The notes below the pieces were generated by a model. It saw nothing but the letters and a program-made list of their open reading frames with translations, was not told the origin of the DNA and made no database searches. From Chloroflexota bacterium (GTDB taxonomy: Bacteria; Chloroflexota; Dehalococcoidia; Lucifugimonadales; Lucifugimonadaceae), in the NCBI GenBank assembly GCA_018650185.1, contig JABIGL010000112.1, positions 1 to 64,000 on the forward strand: a stretch of 64,000 nt of DNA, given 5' to 3'. A program made the translations under genes and the position numbers. Below, piece by piece: positions 15,689 through 23,250 of this stretch (position 1 is the first letter of the stretch; every line of letters starts with the position of its first letter).

Positions 15689-17383
15689 ATGAAGATCAAA
15701 CTCCGGCTTGCAGTGCTGGCGACGATATTCGCCGCAGCTTTCTCCGCAATGGGTGCGTCACCAGTCGGCGCGTTCCATCAGGACTTCCGTTCCGTGCCGC
15801 CTGGAGGGCAACTGTACTTCACCGGCGCCCCTGACGATGTAGTGCTTGTCAACGTACATGGTTCTAGTTCGGCTGTCACAGCCAACGTAATGCTGTGCGA
15901 CCTGCCTGGAGGCGGCGGTCCGCTTTTCATAGGCCATGGAGGCCGACGTTCGGGTACGGTGATCCTTAATCCGACCACGCTTGGGTATGTAGCCGGCGAT
16001 GAAATGGTCTTTTGTATCCAGACGATCAACTTGTGGCCAGGAACCCTGTTTCGGATGGGGCCAGGCGAACGAAATCCGGACGGCATAACCCACAACGCCG
16101 TTATCGAGGACCCAAGCCTCGGCCACTGGATTGGTTTCGAAAGCTGGCTCGGTGGGAGTGATCTGGACAGGGATGACATCCAGTTCAGGGTGTGGCATAA
16201 CGCGATTTCTAACAGCGTAAACCTCCCACCGTTAGCGGACGCGGGTGGACCTTACTTCGTGAATGAGGGTGGATCGGTCACGCTATCCGGAGCCGGTTCT
16301 TCGGACCCGGACTCTGATCCACTGAACTACGAATGGGACCTCGACAATGACGAGATATTTGAGGTCGAACCAACGTCTTCGTCCAGCGCTCTGTTCAACG
16401 TGCCGCCTCTGTCAGGCCCGGACACCAGATCTGTAAACTTCCGCGTGTGCGATGCGGAGGCCTGTGACACGGACACGGCCGTTGTGACCATAAATGCGTT
16501 GCCCCTCACCAATGCAGGCGGCCCCTACGTGGTAAATCGGGACCAGTCGATCACGGTCACAGGGGCAGCGTCGTTCGATCCGGAGGGTGCTCCGCTCAGT
16601 TTTGAGTGGGACCTCGATAACGACGGTTTGTTTGAGATCGGTCCAACTTCCGTCCCGGAAGCAGTGTTCGACGCATCTGGTTTCAGTTCTCCGGATGTTA
16701 GGACCATCGCTCTTCGGGCCTGCGATCCGCTGGCGTGCGCGACTGACACGGCACAGGTTGTAATAAATTCGCCGCCCGTATCAGACGCAGGATCGTATGC
16801 GGATATCGAAGCAACGTCGGCGGCGGGCGCAAACGTGGCGCTCGATGGACTTGGATCGCTTGATCCCGATGGTGATCCGATTACGTACTCGTGGTCGGCC
16901 ACTGGAATCGCGTTTTCTGATCCGACAAGCCCGACACCCACGGCAATCTTCCCGCTTGGCTCGACGCAAGTCACGCTGACGGTGACCGACGCCCTCGGTG
17001 CGGCGGATGAGAACTCGACCGAAATCAAGGTCGTTGATACCACTCCTCCCGAAATTCGTATCTCTGGGAATATCCAACCACTGTGGCCGCCTGATCGTAA
17101 ATTGCGCGTGATTGATATCGAGATCGTGGCGCTTGACCTCGTAAGCGCGTCTCCGATCTTGGTTGTCATTGGCTCGAGCGACGAGCCGGACCCTGACGCC
17201 GGTAGCGAAAGCGGAGACGTCCAAATAGCCGGACCAGAGGATATTCGTCTGCGTGCCGAAAGAGACGGGAATGGCCATGGTCGTACATACAGCTTGTTGA
17301 TTAAGGCGACGGACGAGAGGAATAACTCGGCCACAAGCACCGTCCTGATCGAGGTGCCCCTGCACGTCGGGCGAAACCCGTAG
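15689..17383 (+). CDS. Secreted PKD-repeat protein
   Basis: A 564-residue exported protein. A Sec signal peptide occupies about residues 1-28 (LAVLATIFAAAFSAMGASPVGA). Residues 30-165 form a domain I do not recognise. Three PKD-like immunoglobulin repeats follow (about 172-270, 271-362, 363-445), each opening with P..DAGGPY or similar and containing SSDPD..P..YEWDLDND. Tight repetition of WDLDND suggests calcium binding. The C-terminal domain (about 450-560) lacks an anchor or sorting signal that I can see. It is probably a cell-surface or released adhesion/binding protein. Confidence 0.83.
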   Translation: MKIKLRLAVLATIFAAAFSAMGASPVGAFHQDFRSVPPGGQLYFTGAPDDVVLVNVHGSSSAVTANVMLCDLPGGGGPLFIGHGGRRSGTVILNPTTLGYVAGDEMVFCIQTINLWPGTLFRMGPGERNPDGITHNAVIEDPSLGHWIGFESWLGGSDLDRDDIQFRVWHNAISNSVNLPPLADAGGPYFVNEGGSVTLSGAGSSDPDSDPLNYEWDLDNDEIFEVEPTSSSSALFNVPPLSGPDTRSVNFRVCDAEACDTDTAVVTINALPLTNAGGPYVVNRDQSITVTGAASFDPEGAPLSFEWDLDNDGLFEIGPTSVPEAVFDASGFSSPDVRTIALRACDPLACATDTAQVVINSPPVSDAGSYADIEATSAAGANVALDGLGSLDPDGDPITYSWSATGIAFSDPTSPTPTAIFPLGSTQVTLTVTDALGAADENSTEIKVVDTTPPEIRISGNIQPLWPPDRKLRVIDIEIVALDLVSASPILVVIGSSDEPDPDAGSESGDVQIAGPEDIRLRAERDGNGHGRTYSLLIKATDERNNSATSTVLIEVPLHVGRNP

Positions 17384-17449
17384 CTCATCACCGTAGGTGA
17401 ATCGGGCGGAATTCAGCAATAAACACGACGCGCGACTACCATCCGCCGC

Positions 17450-17879
17450 ATGGCAAGTGAGAGGGTACAGCGGCGTATAGACGGGCTGCTCGACCAGGCA
17501 GAAGAGGGCGGCAAGAAGCGTGTCTACCTGGCCCACGCACGCTGCTCGATCGTCAAGTCGCCTTCGCGCTGATCAAGAAGGAGGGATTTGACGAGACATC
17601 ACGCTCCCGAATAACGCGGGAGGCACGGGCGATAGGGTCGCCGTCGCTGTTCATTTCGAAGATGCACTAACCTTCTGCCGCGCAGTCGGAGCGGAAAGGG
17701 AGACTGCGTGGTCCTGCGCCGGCTACGCGGAGATGCTGCTGGATTTGGATGAGGTAGGCGAAGCGGATCGCACGCGAGCCATCGAGTTGCAGGACGAGGC
17801 CCTCGCCATCACACGTGAACTGGGGATGCGACCGCTGATGGAGCGAATTCTGGAGCGACGAGAAATTCTGAGTGTGTAA
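17450..17879 (+). pseudogene. Remnant of a large TPR transcriptional regulator / adenylate-cyclase-like protein
   Basis: Two pieces of one protein family remain. An N-terminal fragment starts at ATG 17450 (MASERVQRRIDGLLDQAEE) and goes off-frame to a stop near 17572. A C-terminal fragment in another frame (open from about 17592 to the TAA at 17877-17879) ends in DEALAITRELGMRPLMER and RREIL. That tail is what I know from long AAA/TPR regulators of the LuxR or adenylate-cyclase type in Chloroflexota. The normal protein is several hundred residues longer, so the middle has been deleted and frames are shifted. The stop lies at the start of the next gene. Confidence 0.65.
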
Positions 17880-18668
17880 TTGCGTGAAACGACGATTGTT
17901 TTGAATCATCAACGCCGGATTCTCAAAGTGCCGGGTCTGTTGAACACACGGGATCTTGGTGGGTTGCCCGTTGTCGGTGGCGGCGAAACGCGCTTCGGGC
18001 GAGTGTTTCGAGGTCCAATGCTCGATTTCCTGCCCGGACCTGGCGCTGACGCCCTTATCAACGACCTGGGCATTCGGCGTGAGATTGACGTACGGGATGA
18101 TGGTTCTGCCACTCTTGGTCCTGACAGCCTGTTCGGGCAACGGGTTGTTGAGCGTTACCAGATACCGGCAAATCACCCGGACGATCAGGCGCAAGTTTTC
18201 AAGCGGTTTTCGCAGGAAGTCGAATGGGACCACGTCGGCGACAACCTGGATTCGATATCACGCTCTCCCGGTGTGCCGCACATACTGGCGCTACTTGCAG
18301 ACTCATCTGGGCAACCCACCTATATCCACTGCAGCGTCGGTAAGGACCGGACCGGGACGATCTGTGGCCTCATGCTTGATGCTATAGGAGTGGGTCGAGA
18401 GGCCATTGTCGAGGACTACGCGCTTAGCAGTCGCGACATCGAGGAATGGTTCGAATTCGCAATGGGACGGAGCGAGAGGGCGAAAAAGTTATTCGGTAGC
18501 GCACCTGCTAAGACACTGGCCACGTTCAAAAGCGCTGACCCCGACATCATGATGCGCATGCTTGAGGGTGTCGACGAGAGGTACGGGTCATCGGCCAGGT
18601 ACGTGCGCGGGCTTGAAAATGGCGAGGCCATTCTTGACGGACTAAAGCGCAAACTTCTTGGCGACTAA
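17880..18668 (+). CDS. Tyrosine-protein phosphatase (PtpB-like DSP)
   Basis: A 262-residue phosphatase with the diagnostic P-loop HCSVGKDRTG (Cys151, Arg157) and the N-terminal NTRDLGG signature shared with secreted PtpB/lipid phosphatases. The Asp general acid probably lies in the REIDVRDD region or earlier. It would remove phosphate from phosphotyrosine, phosphoserine/threonine or phosphoinositides. The start is TTG directly after the stop of the decayed regulator, with no strong ribosome-binding site, so expression may once have been coupled to that gene. Residues about 150-160 match the family exactly, so activity is likely. Confidence 0.85.
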   Translation: MRETTIVLNHQRRILKVPGLLNTRDLGGLPVVGGGETRFGRVFRGPMLDFLPGPGADALINDLGIRREIDVRDDGSATLGPDSLFGQRVVERYQIPANHPDDQAQVFKRFSQEVEWDHVGDNLDSISRSPGVPHILALLADSSGQPTYIHCSVGKDRTGTICGLMLDAIGVGREAIVEDYALSSRDIEEWFEFAMGRSERAKKLFGSAPAKTLATFKSADPDIMMRMLEGVDERYGSSARYVRGLENGEAILDGLKRKLLGD

Positions 18669-18762
18669 TTCGTGATATGACTACTGGTCATGGGGTAAAT
18701 TTCAGGCGAAACTGCGGTCGGATCTACGAGACGAAGCCATCAATTCAACAGCTGGAGCTTGC

Positions 18763-19575
18763 ATGACATCCGGAACGCCACAGAATCCTGCAGAGGTTTA
18801 CGACCAGTACTTTGGGCCATCGATGTTCGTGTCGTCGGCGAAACCTCTCATGGCGCATGCCAGCCTGTCACCGGGGCAAAAGGTTCTTGACCTTGCGTGC
18901 GGTTCGGGAGTTGTCACGGAAATAGTCGCTGGCGTCGTGGGCTCGGGTGGAAGCGTTGTTGGCCTGGATTTCAGCCCTCCCATGCTTGGAGTCGCCCGCG
19001 CCAAAAGCATCGCCGGTGCGTCTGTTGAGTGGGTGGAAGCGGATGCCTCGAAAATTCCGTTCCCGGATGACACGTTCGACGCCGTTGTCTGCCAGCATGG
19101 CTTCCAGTTCTTCCCTGATCCGCTGGCCTGCGTCAACGAGGTGAAGCGAGTTCTCAAGCCGGGAGGACGGCTCACCCTGACCGTCTGGGCTGACGCCGGT
19201 GAGCACCCGCTTTACGAGGCCGTATTCCGGTCGGTATCGAATCGGATTGAAGTTCCGTACGAGATGGTCGCCAGGCCGTTTCTCTTCGGCAGTTTGTCGG
19301 ACGTTTCATCATTGTTGAAAGGCGCCGGCTTCGGCGAGGTGAAGGAGTCGTCCGAGTCGTTTGACGTCAGCTTCCCGTCGCCCGATCGTTGGGCGCAGCT
19401 CTCCGTGATGGGCGCTGCTGCTGCGGTTCCGGCGTTTGGGGATCTGTCTCCGGAAGAGCGCGGTGCGCTTGGACCGGCGGTCGCGGCAGAGGTGAAAGAC
19501 CTGCTTAAGAGCCATATTCAGGGTGATTCGGTGGTCGTGCCGATGAAATCGCACTACGCTACCGGGACAATTTAA
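18763..19575 (+). CDS. Class I SAM-dependent methyltransferase
   Basis: A 270-residue methyltransferase. SAM-binding motif I is VLDLACGSGVVTE (about 42-54), followed by VVGLDFSPPML and DAVVCQHGFQFFPD, the UbiE/Methyltransf_11 pattern. VKRVLKPGGRLTLTVW is post-motif III. The C-terminal third contains no additional domain. The methyl acceptor is unknown; ubiquinone/menaquinone-type or small-molecule acceptors are usual for this fold. It stands alone between the phosphatase and an M20 peptidase. Confidence 0.86.
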   Translation: MTSGTPQNPAEVYDQYFGPSMFVSSAKPLMAHASLSPGQKVLDLACGSGVVTEIVAGVVGSGGSVVGLDFSPPMLGVARAKSIAGASVEWVEADASKIPFPDDTFDAVVCQHGFQFFPDPLACVNEVKRVLKPGGRLTLTVWADAGEHPLYEAVFRSVSNRIEVPYEMVARPFLFGSLSDVSSLLKGAGFGEVKESSESFDVSFPSPDRWAQLSVMGAAAAVPAFGDLSPEERGALGPAVAAEVKDLLKSHIQGDSVVVPMKSHYATGTI

Positions 19576-19645
19576 GAGCCGACGCGTCCGGATGTGGGTC
19601 TGACGTGGCTCATGGTTGCTTTCATACGAAGGGAATGTGCCCGCC

Positions 19646-21022
19646 ATGTCTGAGATGCAGGAAATTTACGACCACATCGAGGCGCACCTTGACGAGTCTA
19701 TGGCCATCCTGGCGGACCTGGTTCGCCAGCCAAGTGTGTCGGCGCAGGACATGGGGTTCGACAAAGCTCCGGGTGTGGTCAAGGACGCTCTGGATTCGGT
19801 CGGGCTGAACGCGGAGATCGTCCCTGTACCAAACGATGGTCATCCGTCGGTTTTCGGGTCGATGTCGGGCGAGGGCGAGAACACGTTGCTGTTCTACACA
19901 CACTACGACGTGCAACCGCCCGAGCCGCTGGAGCTGTGGGACTCGGAGCCGTTCGAACCAACTCGTCGAGATGGCCGTATCTACGGCCGCGGTACGTCAG
20001 ACGACAAGGGCAACATAGTCGCCCGGCTGGCCGCGATACGCGCCTTCAACGAAGTGCGAGGTGGTTTGCCATGCAACCTGAAGTTTTTTGTTGAGGGCGA
20101 GGAGGAGATCGGCAGCCGTAACCTGCGGGGGTTGATCGATACCCGTGGGCAGGAGTTTGTGGCGGACGCCTGTATCTGGGAGGGGGGTGGACGGAACCTG
20201 TCCAACGATCCCTTCATTTATCTCGGGCTGAAGGGCGTGCTCACCATTCAGATGTCGGTGAAGCTGCTCCACGGCGACGCCCACTCCTCGTATGCACCCA
20301 TCCTGCCGAGCGCGTCATGGCGTTTACTCCAGGCGCTCAACTCCATCAAAGATCCGTCGGACGATCGCTGCCTGATCCCGGGCTTCTACGATGCTATTCG
20401 TCCCGCCACGGACGCCGAGGACGCCGCTGTTGCCGCGTTGCCAGACGAGGCACCAGAGTGGAAAGAGGTGTTCGGTGTTGAGTCGTTTGTCGGCGGCATC
20501 GGCGGCGAAGACCTGCGTCGAAAGCTGCTGTTCGAACCGTCGGCCAACATCAACGGCTTTGAAAGCGGGTACAACGGCGCCGGGATGAAGACGGTGCTCC
20601 CGGCCGAGGCGACGGCCAAGATGGACTTCCGGCTGGTGCCTGATATGAGGCCAGAGGACATTTTCGAGAAGCTTCGAACGCACCTGGACCGACAGGGGTT
20701 TGAAGACGTCGAATTGGAGTACCTGGCGGGTGTGAATCCAGCGCGAACGCCTATCGAGTCGCCCTGGGTGGCGCTTGTGGCCGAAACCGCCGAAGAGATC
20801 TACGACCGAAAACCGGTTATAGCGCCGACGATGGCCGGAACCGGCCCGATGTACGAGTTCGCCGAGATCCTGGGTATGCCGATAGCAACGTCCGGGGTCG
20901 ACCACCCGTCACACAAGATCCACGCCCCAAACGAGAACATCACGGAAGAGGATTTCTTGCTGGGGGCCAAGCACGCAGCGCTGATCATGCAGCGATTCGG
21001 GGAGCGCGGATTGGGCGGGTAG
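19646..21022 (+). CDS. M20-family dipeptidase/metallopeptidase
   Basis: A 458-residue zinc peptidase of the carnosinase/dipeptidase type. The first metal motif is FYTHYDVQPPEP with the catalytic Asp after it. GRGTSDDKGN supplies the bridging Asp, EGEEEIGS supplies the catalytic Glu pair, and a late GVDHPSHKIHAPNEN supplies the last His. The dimerisation (lid) domain lies in the middle, about 195-330. It hydrolyses dipeptides or N-acyl amino acids in the cytoplasm. I chose the ATG at 19646; an in-frame TTG at 19616 is less likely. Confidence 0.88.
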   Translation: MSEMQEIYDHIEAHLDESMAILADLVRQPSVSAQDMGFDKAPGVVKDALDSVGLNAEIVPVPNDGHPSVFGSMSGEGENTLLFYTHYDVQPPEPLELWDSEPFEPTRRDGRIYGRGTSDDKGNIVARLAAIRAFNEVRGGLPCNLKFFVEGEEEIGSRNLRGLIDTRGQEFVADACIWEGGGRNLSNDPFIYLGLKGVLTIQMSVKLLHGDAHSSYAPILPSASWRLLQALNSIKDPSDDRCLIPGFYDAIRPATDAEDAAVAALPDEAPEWKEVFGVESFVGGIGGEDLRRKLLFEPSANINGFESGYNGAGMKTVLPAEATAKMDFRLVPDMRPEDIFEKLRTHLDRQGFEDVELEYLAGVNPARTPIESPWVALVAETAEEIYDRKPVIAPTMAGTGPMYEFAEILGMPIATSGVDHPSHKIHAPNENITEEDFLLGAKHAALIMQRFGERGLGG

Positions 21023-21329
21023 TTCGACACGCGCTTTTCACGTTTAGTTGAAGGAATAGAAAACGCGACGATGCGTGACACGTCCTTCGAGAACCTCAGG
21101 ATTCGATGATCGGCTCGGTCTCGCCTACCGCCGCACTCAATCTCAGACGCTGTCATCCTGAAACAAGTTCAGGATGACAGTTGGTTGGCCTGTGCTCTGT
21201 TGAAGAGTAGCCGTCGATTACCCCCCTTTCCCTAAGCGGGGGTTGGGGTGAGGGGGAGGGCGGGCCGCTGCACGCCCCTACGGTGCGCCTGGCAAAAACG
21301 CTGAGTCAGGGGGGTGCGACCATCGCCAT
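21023..21329. repeat. Intergenic stretch with palindromic repeats
   Basis: No gene seen. It contains a perfect 13-bp dyad, CTGTCATCCTGAA/TTCAGGATGACAG (21150-21162 and 21168-21180), probably a bidirectional terminator between convergent genes. An inverted copy of the CTCACCCCAACC-type repeat lies at about 21225-21262, and a GCCCCTAC fragment of the GGGCGGAT family at about 21270-21282. Confidence 0.65.
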
Positions 21330-22247
21330 CTAGAAAACCGCTATCGGGTTTGCCGGGGATCCTGTTCCGCCTATCACGTTTAGCGGGTTGATGGTGAGCA
21401 TGAACTCGTATCGGCCTTCCTCTGTGCACACGTCCGCAAGCGGCTCCAGCAGGGAGTTGTCCACCAACGACACGCCGTAAGCAAAAATAGCGCCGTGCAT
21501 CGTCCACGGGATGTTGTACTCGTTCGGTGCCGCATCCATCATGTCCCACACTACTAGCGACACATCGTTGTCCCGCACAAAGGGCAGGCAGGACGCGTGC
21601 AGGCCGGGTCGTTCTGCACCTTTTGTCCAGACGCCATCGTTCGTGGCGGAAAACTTCTCTCGACCGCTGTAAACGCAAAGCGCATCGCCGGGCTTGATCT
21701 CGATGCCCTGTTCGGCGGCGATCTCCTCTAGCTCCCACCCGTGTACCGGCGTATCCAGCGTCACGTGTTGGCCACCGCGGTGCTTCACAACGTCCAGCAG
21801 TACGCCGCGGGTCAGGATGCCGTCCGACCATTCATCGACGGTTCCGTACTGCACGCCATCGAACTGGATGTTGTCGTCGGGGTCCTTGCCATCCCAGCCG
21901 CCGTTCTCGTCCCAGACATGACATAGGGCGTCGATGTGGGTGGTCGACGTGCCGTGATATGCGACGCCGTAGTAGTCGGTTGCAGCGCCACCGCCCGGCG
22001 GGCGATCGCCCTTCATTAGGAACTGGACAGCAGGCTTCGGATTTTCTGCAGATGGCGTGACCGGAAATGGCCGACTTAGCGAAACGGTGCGACCCTTTTT
22101 GACGGTCGCAATGGCCTCAAGCCGCTTGGCGTCGTCGATCAGGTTCATCGCCCCGGCGGCACCTTTGTCGCCCCAGCGGCCCCAGTTGCTTCGATCCTTG
22201 AGATAGGAGTCGATGTCTGCGCGTGTCGGAATTGCGTGCTCGGCCAT
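21330..22247 (-). CDS. Cyclase-family metal hydrolase (kynurenine formamidase-like)
   Basis: A 305-residue protein of the PF04199 cyclase family. The metal site is in AYHGTSTTHIDALCHV (H98, H104, D106, H110), corresponding to the family's HxGTHxDxPxH. The family includes arylformamidase, isatin hydrolase and polyketide cyclases; residues outside the metal site do not let me choose. A MNLIDDAKRL segment near the start is typical of the longer bacterial subgroup. Monocistronic, with a convergent neighbour. Confidence 0.84.
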   Translation of the reverse strand: MAEHAIPTRADIDSYLKDRSNWGRWGDKGAAGAMNLIDDAKRLEAIATVKKGRTVSLSRPFPVTPSAENPKPAVQFLMKGDRPPGGGAATDYYGVAYHGTSTTHIDALCHVWDENGGWDGKDPDDNIQFDGVQYGTVDEWSDGILTRGVLLDVVKHRGGQHVTLDTPVHGWELEEIAAEQGIEIKPGDALCVYSGREKFSATNDGVWTKGAERPGLHASCLPFVRDNDVSLVVWDMMDAAPNEYNIPWTMHGAIFAYGVSLVDNSLLEPLADVCTEEGRYEFMLTINPLNVIGGTGSPANPIAVF

Positions 22248-22365
22248 GTAACGGTCTCCTGAGGCTCAATCCAAGGATTTCGTATGTCTGTGCGAGCCGC
22301 ATCCTACACGCGCCAACCCGATTTGAGGCGTTATTAGGGGCGTTGGGCCGGTAAAGTAACTTGCC

Positions 22366-22803
22366 GTGCCTTATACGATTTCACTCGCCGCCCGAATGTT
22401 GATTAGACCTCGGATCGTGCTGCTTACGATTGCCATGACAGCATTGCTGGTCGCGGCGTGCACGGAAGATAGCGTCGACGAGGTCGACGACGGACTGCTG
22501 TGGACTATCGATAACGCCGTGAGTGTCGGGTTCGAAAAGACTGAGCCACTACGGCCCGGGCCCGCCAAAGTTCTCGATGCGTGGCTGGGTACCTACAACG
22601 GCGCCGACGTGGAGCTGTATCGGCACCGGGTGAACGATATCGGTGTGGACATCCCTCTTGATCCAACCTGGCTGCATCGACGGACATTAGCCGACGACTG
22701 CTGCAACTTCTGGCAACGGAACCGCCTCACTGCGATCTGCGCACTTGAAGAGCAGGCCTGCAAGGAGCTTCGGGACGCATTGGAACAGGCGTTCCCGCTT
22801 TAA
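22366..22803 (+). CDS. Small putative lipoprotein, function unknown
   Basis: A 145-residue protein with a lipoprotein signal: IVLLTIAMTALLVAACTED, Cys at about residue 32. The mature part is acidic at first, then contains WLGTYNGADVELYRHRVND and a Cys-rich C-terminal half (DDCCNFWQ, ICALEEQACKEL) with four Cys that could form disulfides. I recognise no domain. The start may be GTG 22366 or ATG 22396; the latter gives a shorter, more typical signal. It immediately precedes the promoter of the terminase operon but ends about 190 bp before it, separated by a repeat. Confidence 0.6.
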   Translation: MPYTISLAARMLIRPRIVLLTIAMTALLVAACTEDSVDEVDDGLLWTIDNAVSVGFEKTEPLRPGPAKVLDAWLGTYNGADVELYRHRVNDIGVDIPLDPTWLHRRTLADDCCNFWQRNRLTAICALEEQACKELRDALEQAFPL

Positions 22804-22825
22804 GAGGACCGGCTGTTCAAAGTAG

Positions 22826-22868
22826 ATGTCGCCCTGAGCCTGCCCTTTGAAGAGCCTCAGGGTGGGTG
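22826..22868. repeat. Palindromic CCCTGAG..CTCAGGG repeat
   Basis: CCCTGAG at the left and CTCAGGG at the right, separated by about 17 bp. This is a member of the CCACCCTGAGGCTCTCGA family also found near 3.41, 27.85 and 46.63 kb. It may terminate the small lipoprotein gene. Confidence 0.6.
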
Positions 22869-22994
22869 TTTCTCGGCGTGACAGCGGCCCTTCGATGTGT
22901 GCGCTGGCCACCGTATCTAGACTCCTGATTTCTTGGGAATGATGGGTTTGGAAGCGGGGTGCTGCTCTGCCCTCGAATCCCTGCCCGCAGAGCC

Positions 22995-23024
22995 TTGACG
23001 CGGCTGGCCTTTATTCCACATAAT
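22995..23024 (+). promoter_or_regulatory. Sigma-70-like promoter of the terminase-portal operon
   Basis: TTGACG (22995-23000), an 18-bp spacer and CATAAT (23019-23024). The -10 element is followed after one base by the 14-bp palindrome at 23026, placing an operator over the transcription start. The first gene begins about 50 bp downstream. Inferred from sequence; no start site mapped. Confidence 0.6.
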
Positions 23025-23025
23025 C

Positions 23026-23039
23026 AGAACATATGTTCT
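23026..23039. promoter_or_regulatory. Perfect palindromic operator AGAACATATGTTCT (LexA/Cheo-box-like), site 1
   Basis: A perfect 14-bp palindrome with the GAAC-N4-GTTC core of Gram-positive type LexA boxes. The surrounding 20 bp (23022-23041) differ from the site at 33758-33777 at two positions only. Its place just behind the -10 element is where a repressor would block transcription. LexA as the binder is inferred. Confidence 0.62.
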
Positions 23040-23076
23040 ATTACCAGATAGGGCAGTGCAAGTAGAGGAGATGCAG

Positions 23077-23250
23077 GTGGGTGAAGTCGAATCGGATTTT
23101 GGCAGGGCTGCGACTCAGCGTCTGCCGTCGATGGCGTGTCTGAGATGCGGTGGGATTGACACGTTCCGGTTGGAAAAGGCGCGGTCGCAGGCGAACACCT
23201 GTTTCCGGTGTCGCGGTTGTGGCCACATCTTCAGCCCCATCGGTGACTGA
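23077..23250 (+). CDS. Small zinc-ribbon protein heading the packaging operon
   Basis: A 57-residue protein with two CxxC pairs (CLRCGG and CFRCRGCGH, about 27 residues apart), a zinc ribbon. Zinc-ribbon proteins of this size often sit in phage packaging operons, possibly as DNA-binding or small-terminase helpers, but no function can be read here. I chose the GTG at 23077 because GAGGAG stands 6 bp before it. Earlier in-frame starts are GTG 23056 and ATG 23071, the latter too close to the same ribosome-binding site. It overlaps the terminase start by 8 bp, so the two are co-translated. Confidence 0.62.
   Translation: MGEVESDFGRAATQRLPSMACLRCGGIDTFRLEKARSQANTCFRCRGCGHIFSPIGD

Noticed and set aside
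20324-20905. Minus-strand open frame inside the M20 peptidase
   Set aside because: Shadow in GC-rich coding sequence; the plus-strand gene has all metal motifs.
23150-23242. Longer N terminus for the terminase
   Set aside because: It would lie in another frame of the zinc-ribbon gene and give a basic, low-complexity extension not seen in terminases.
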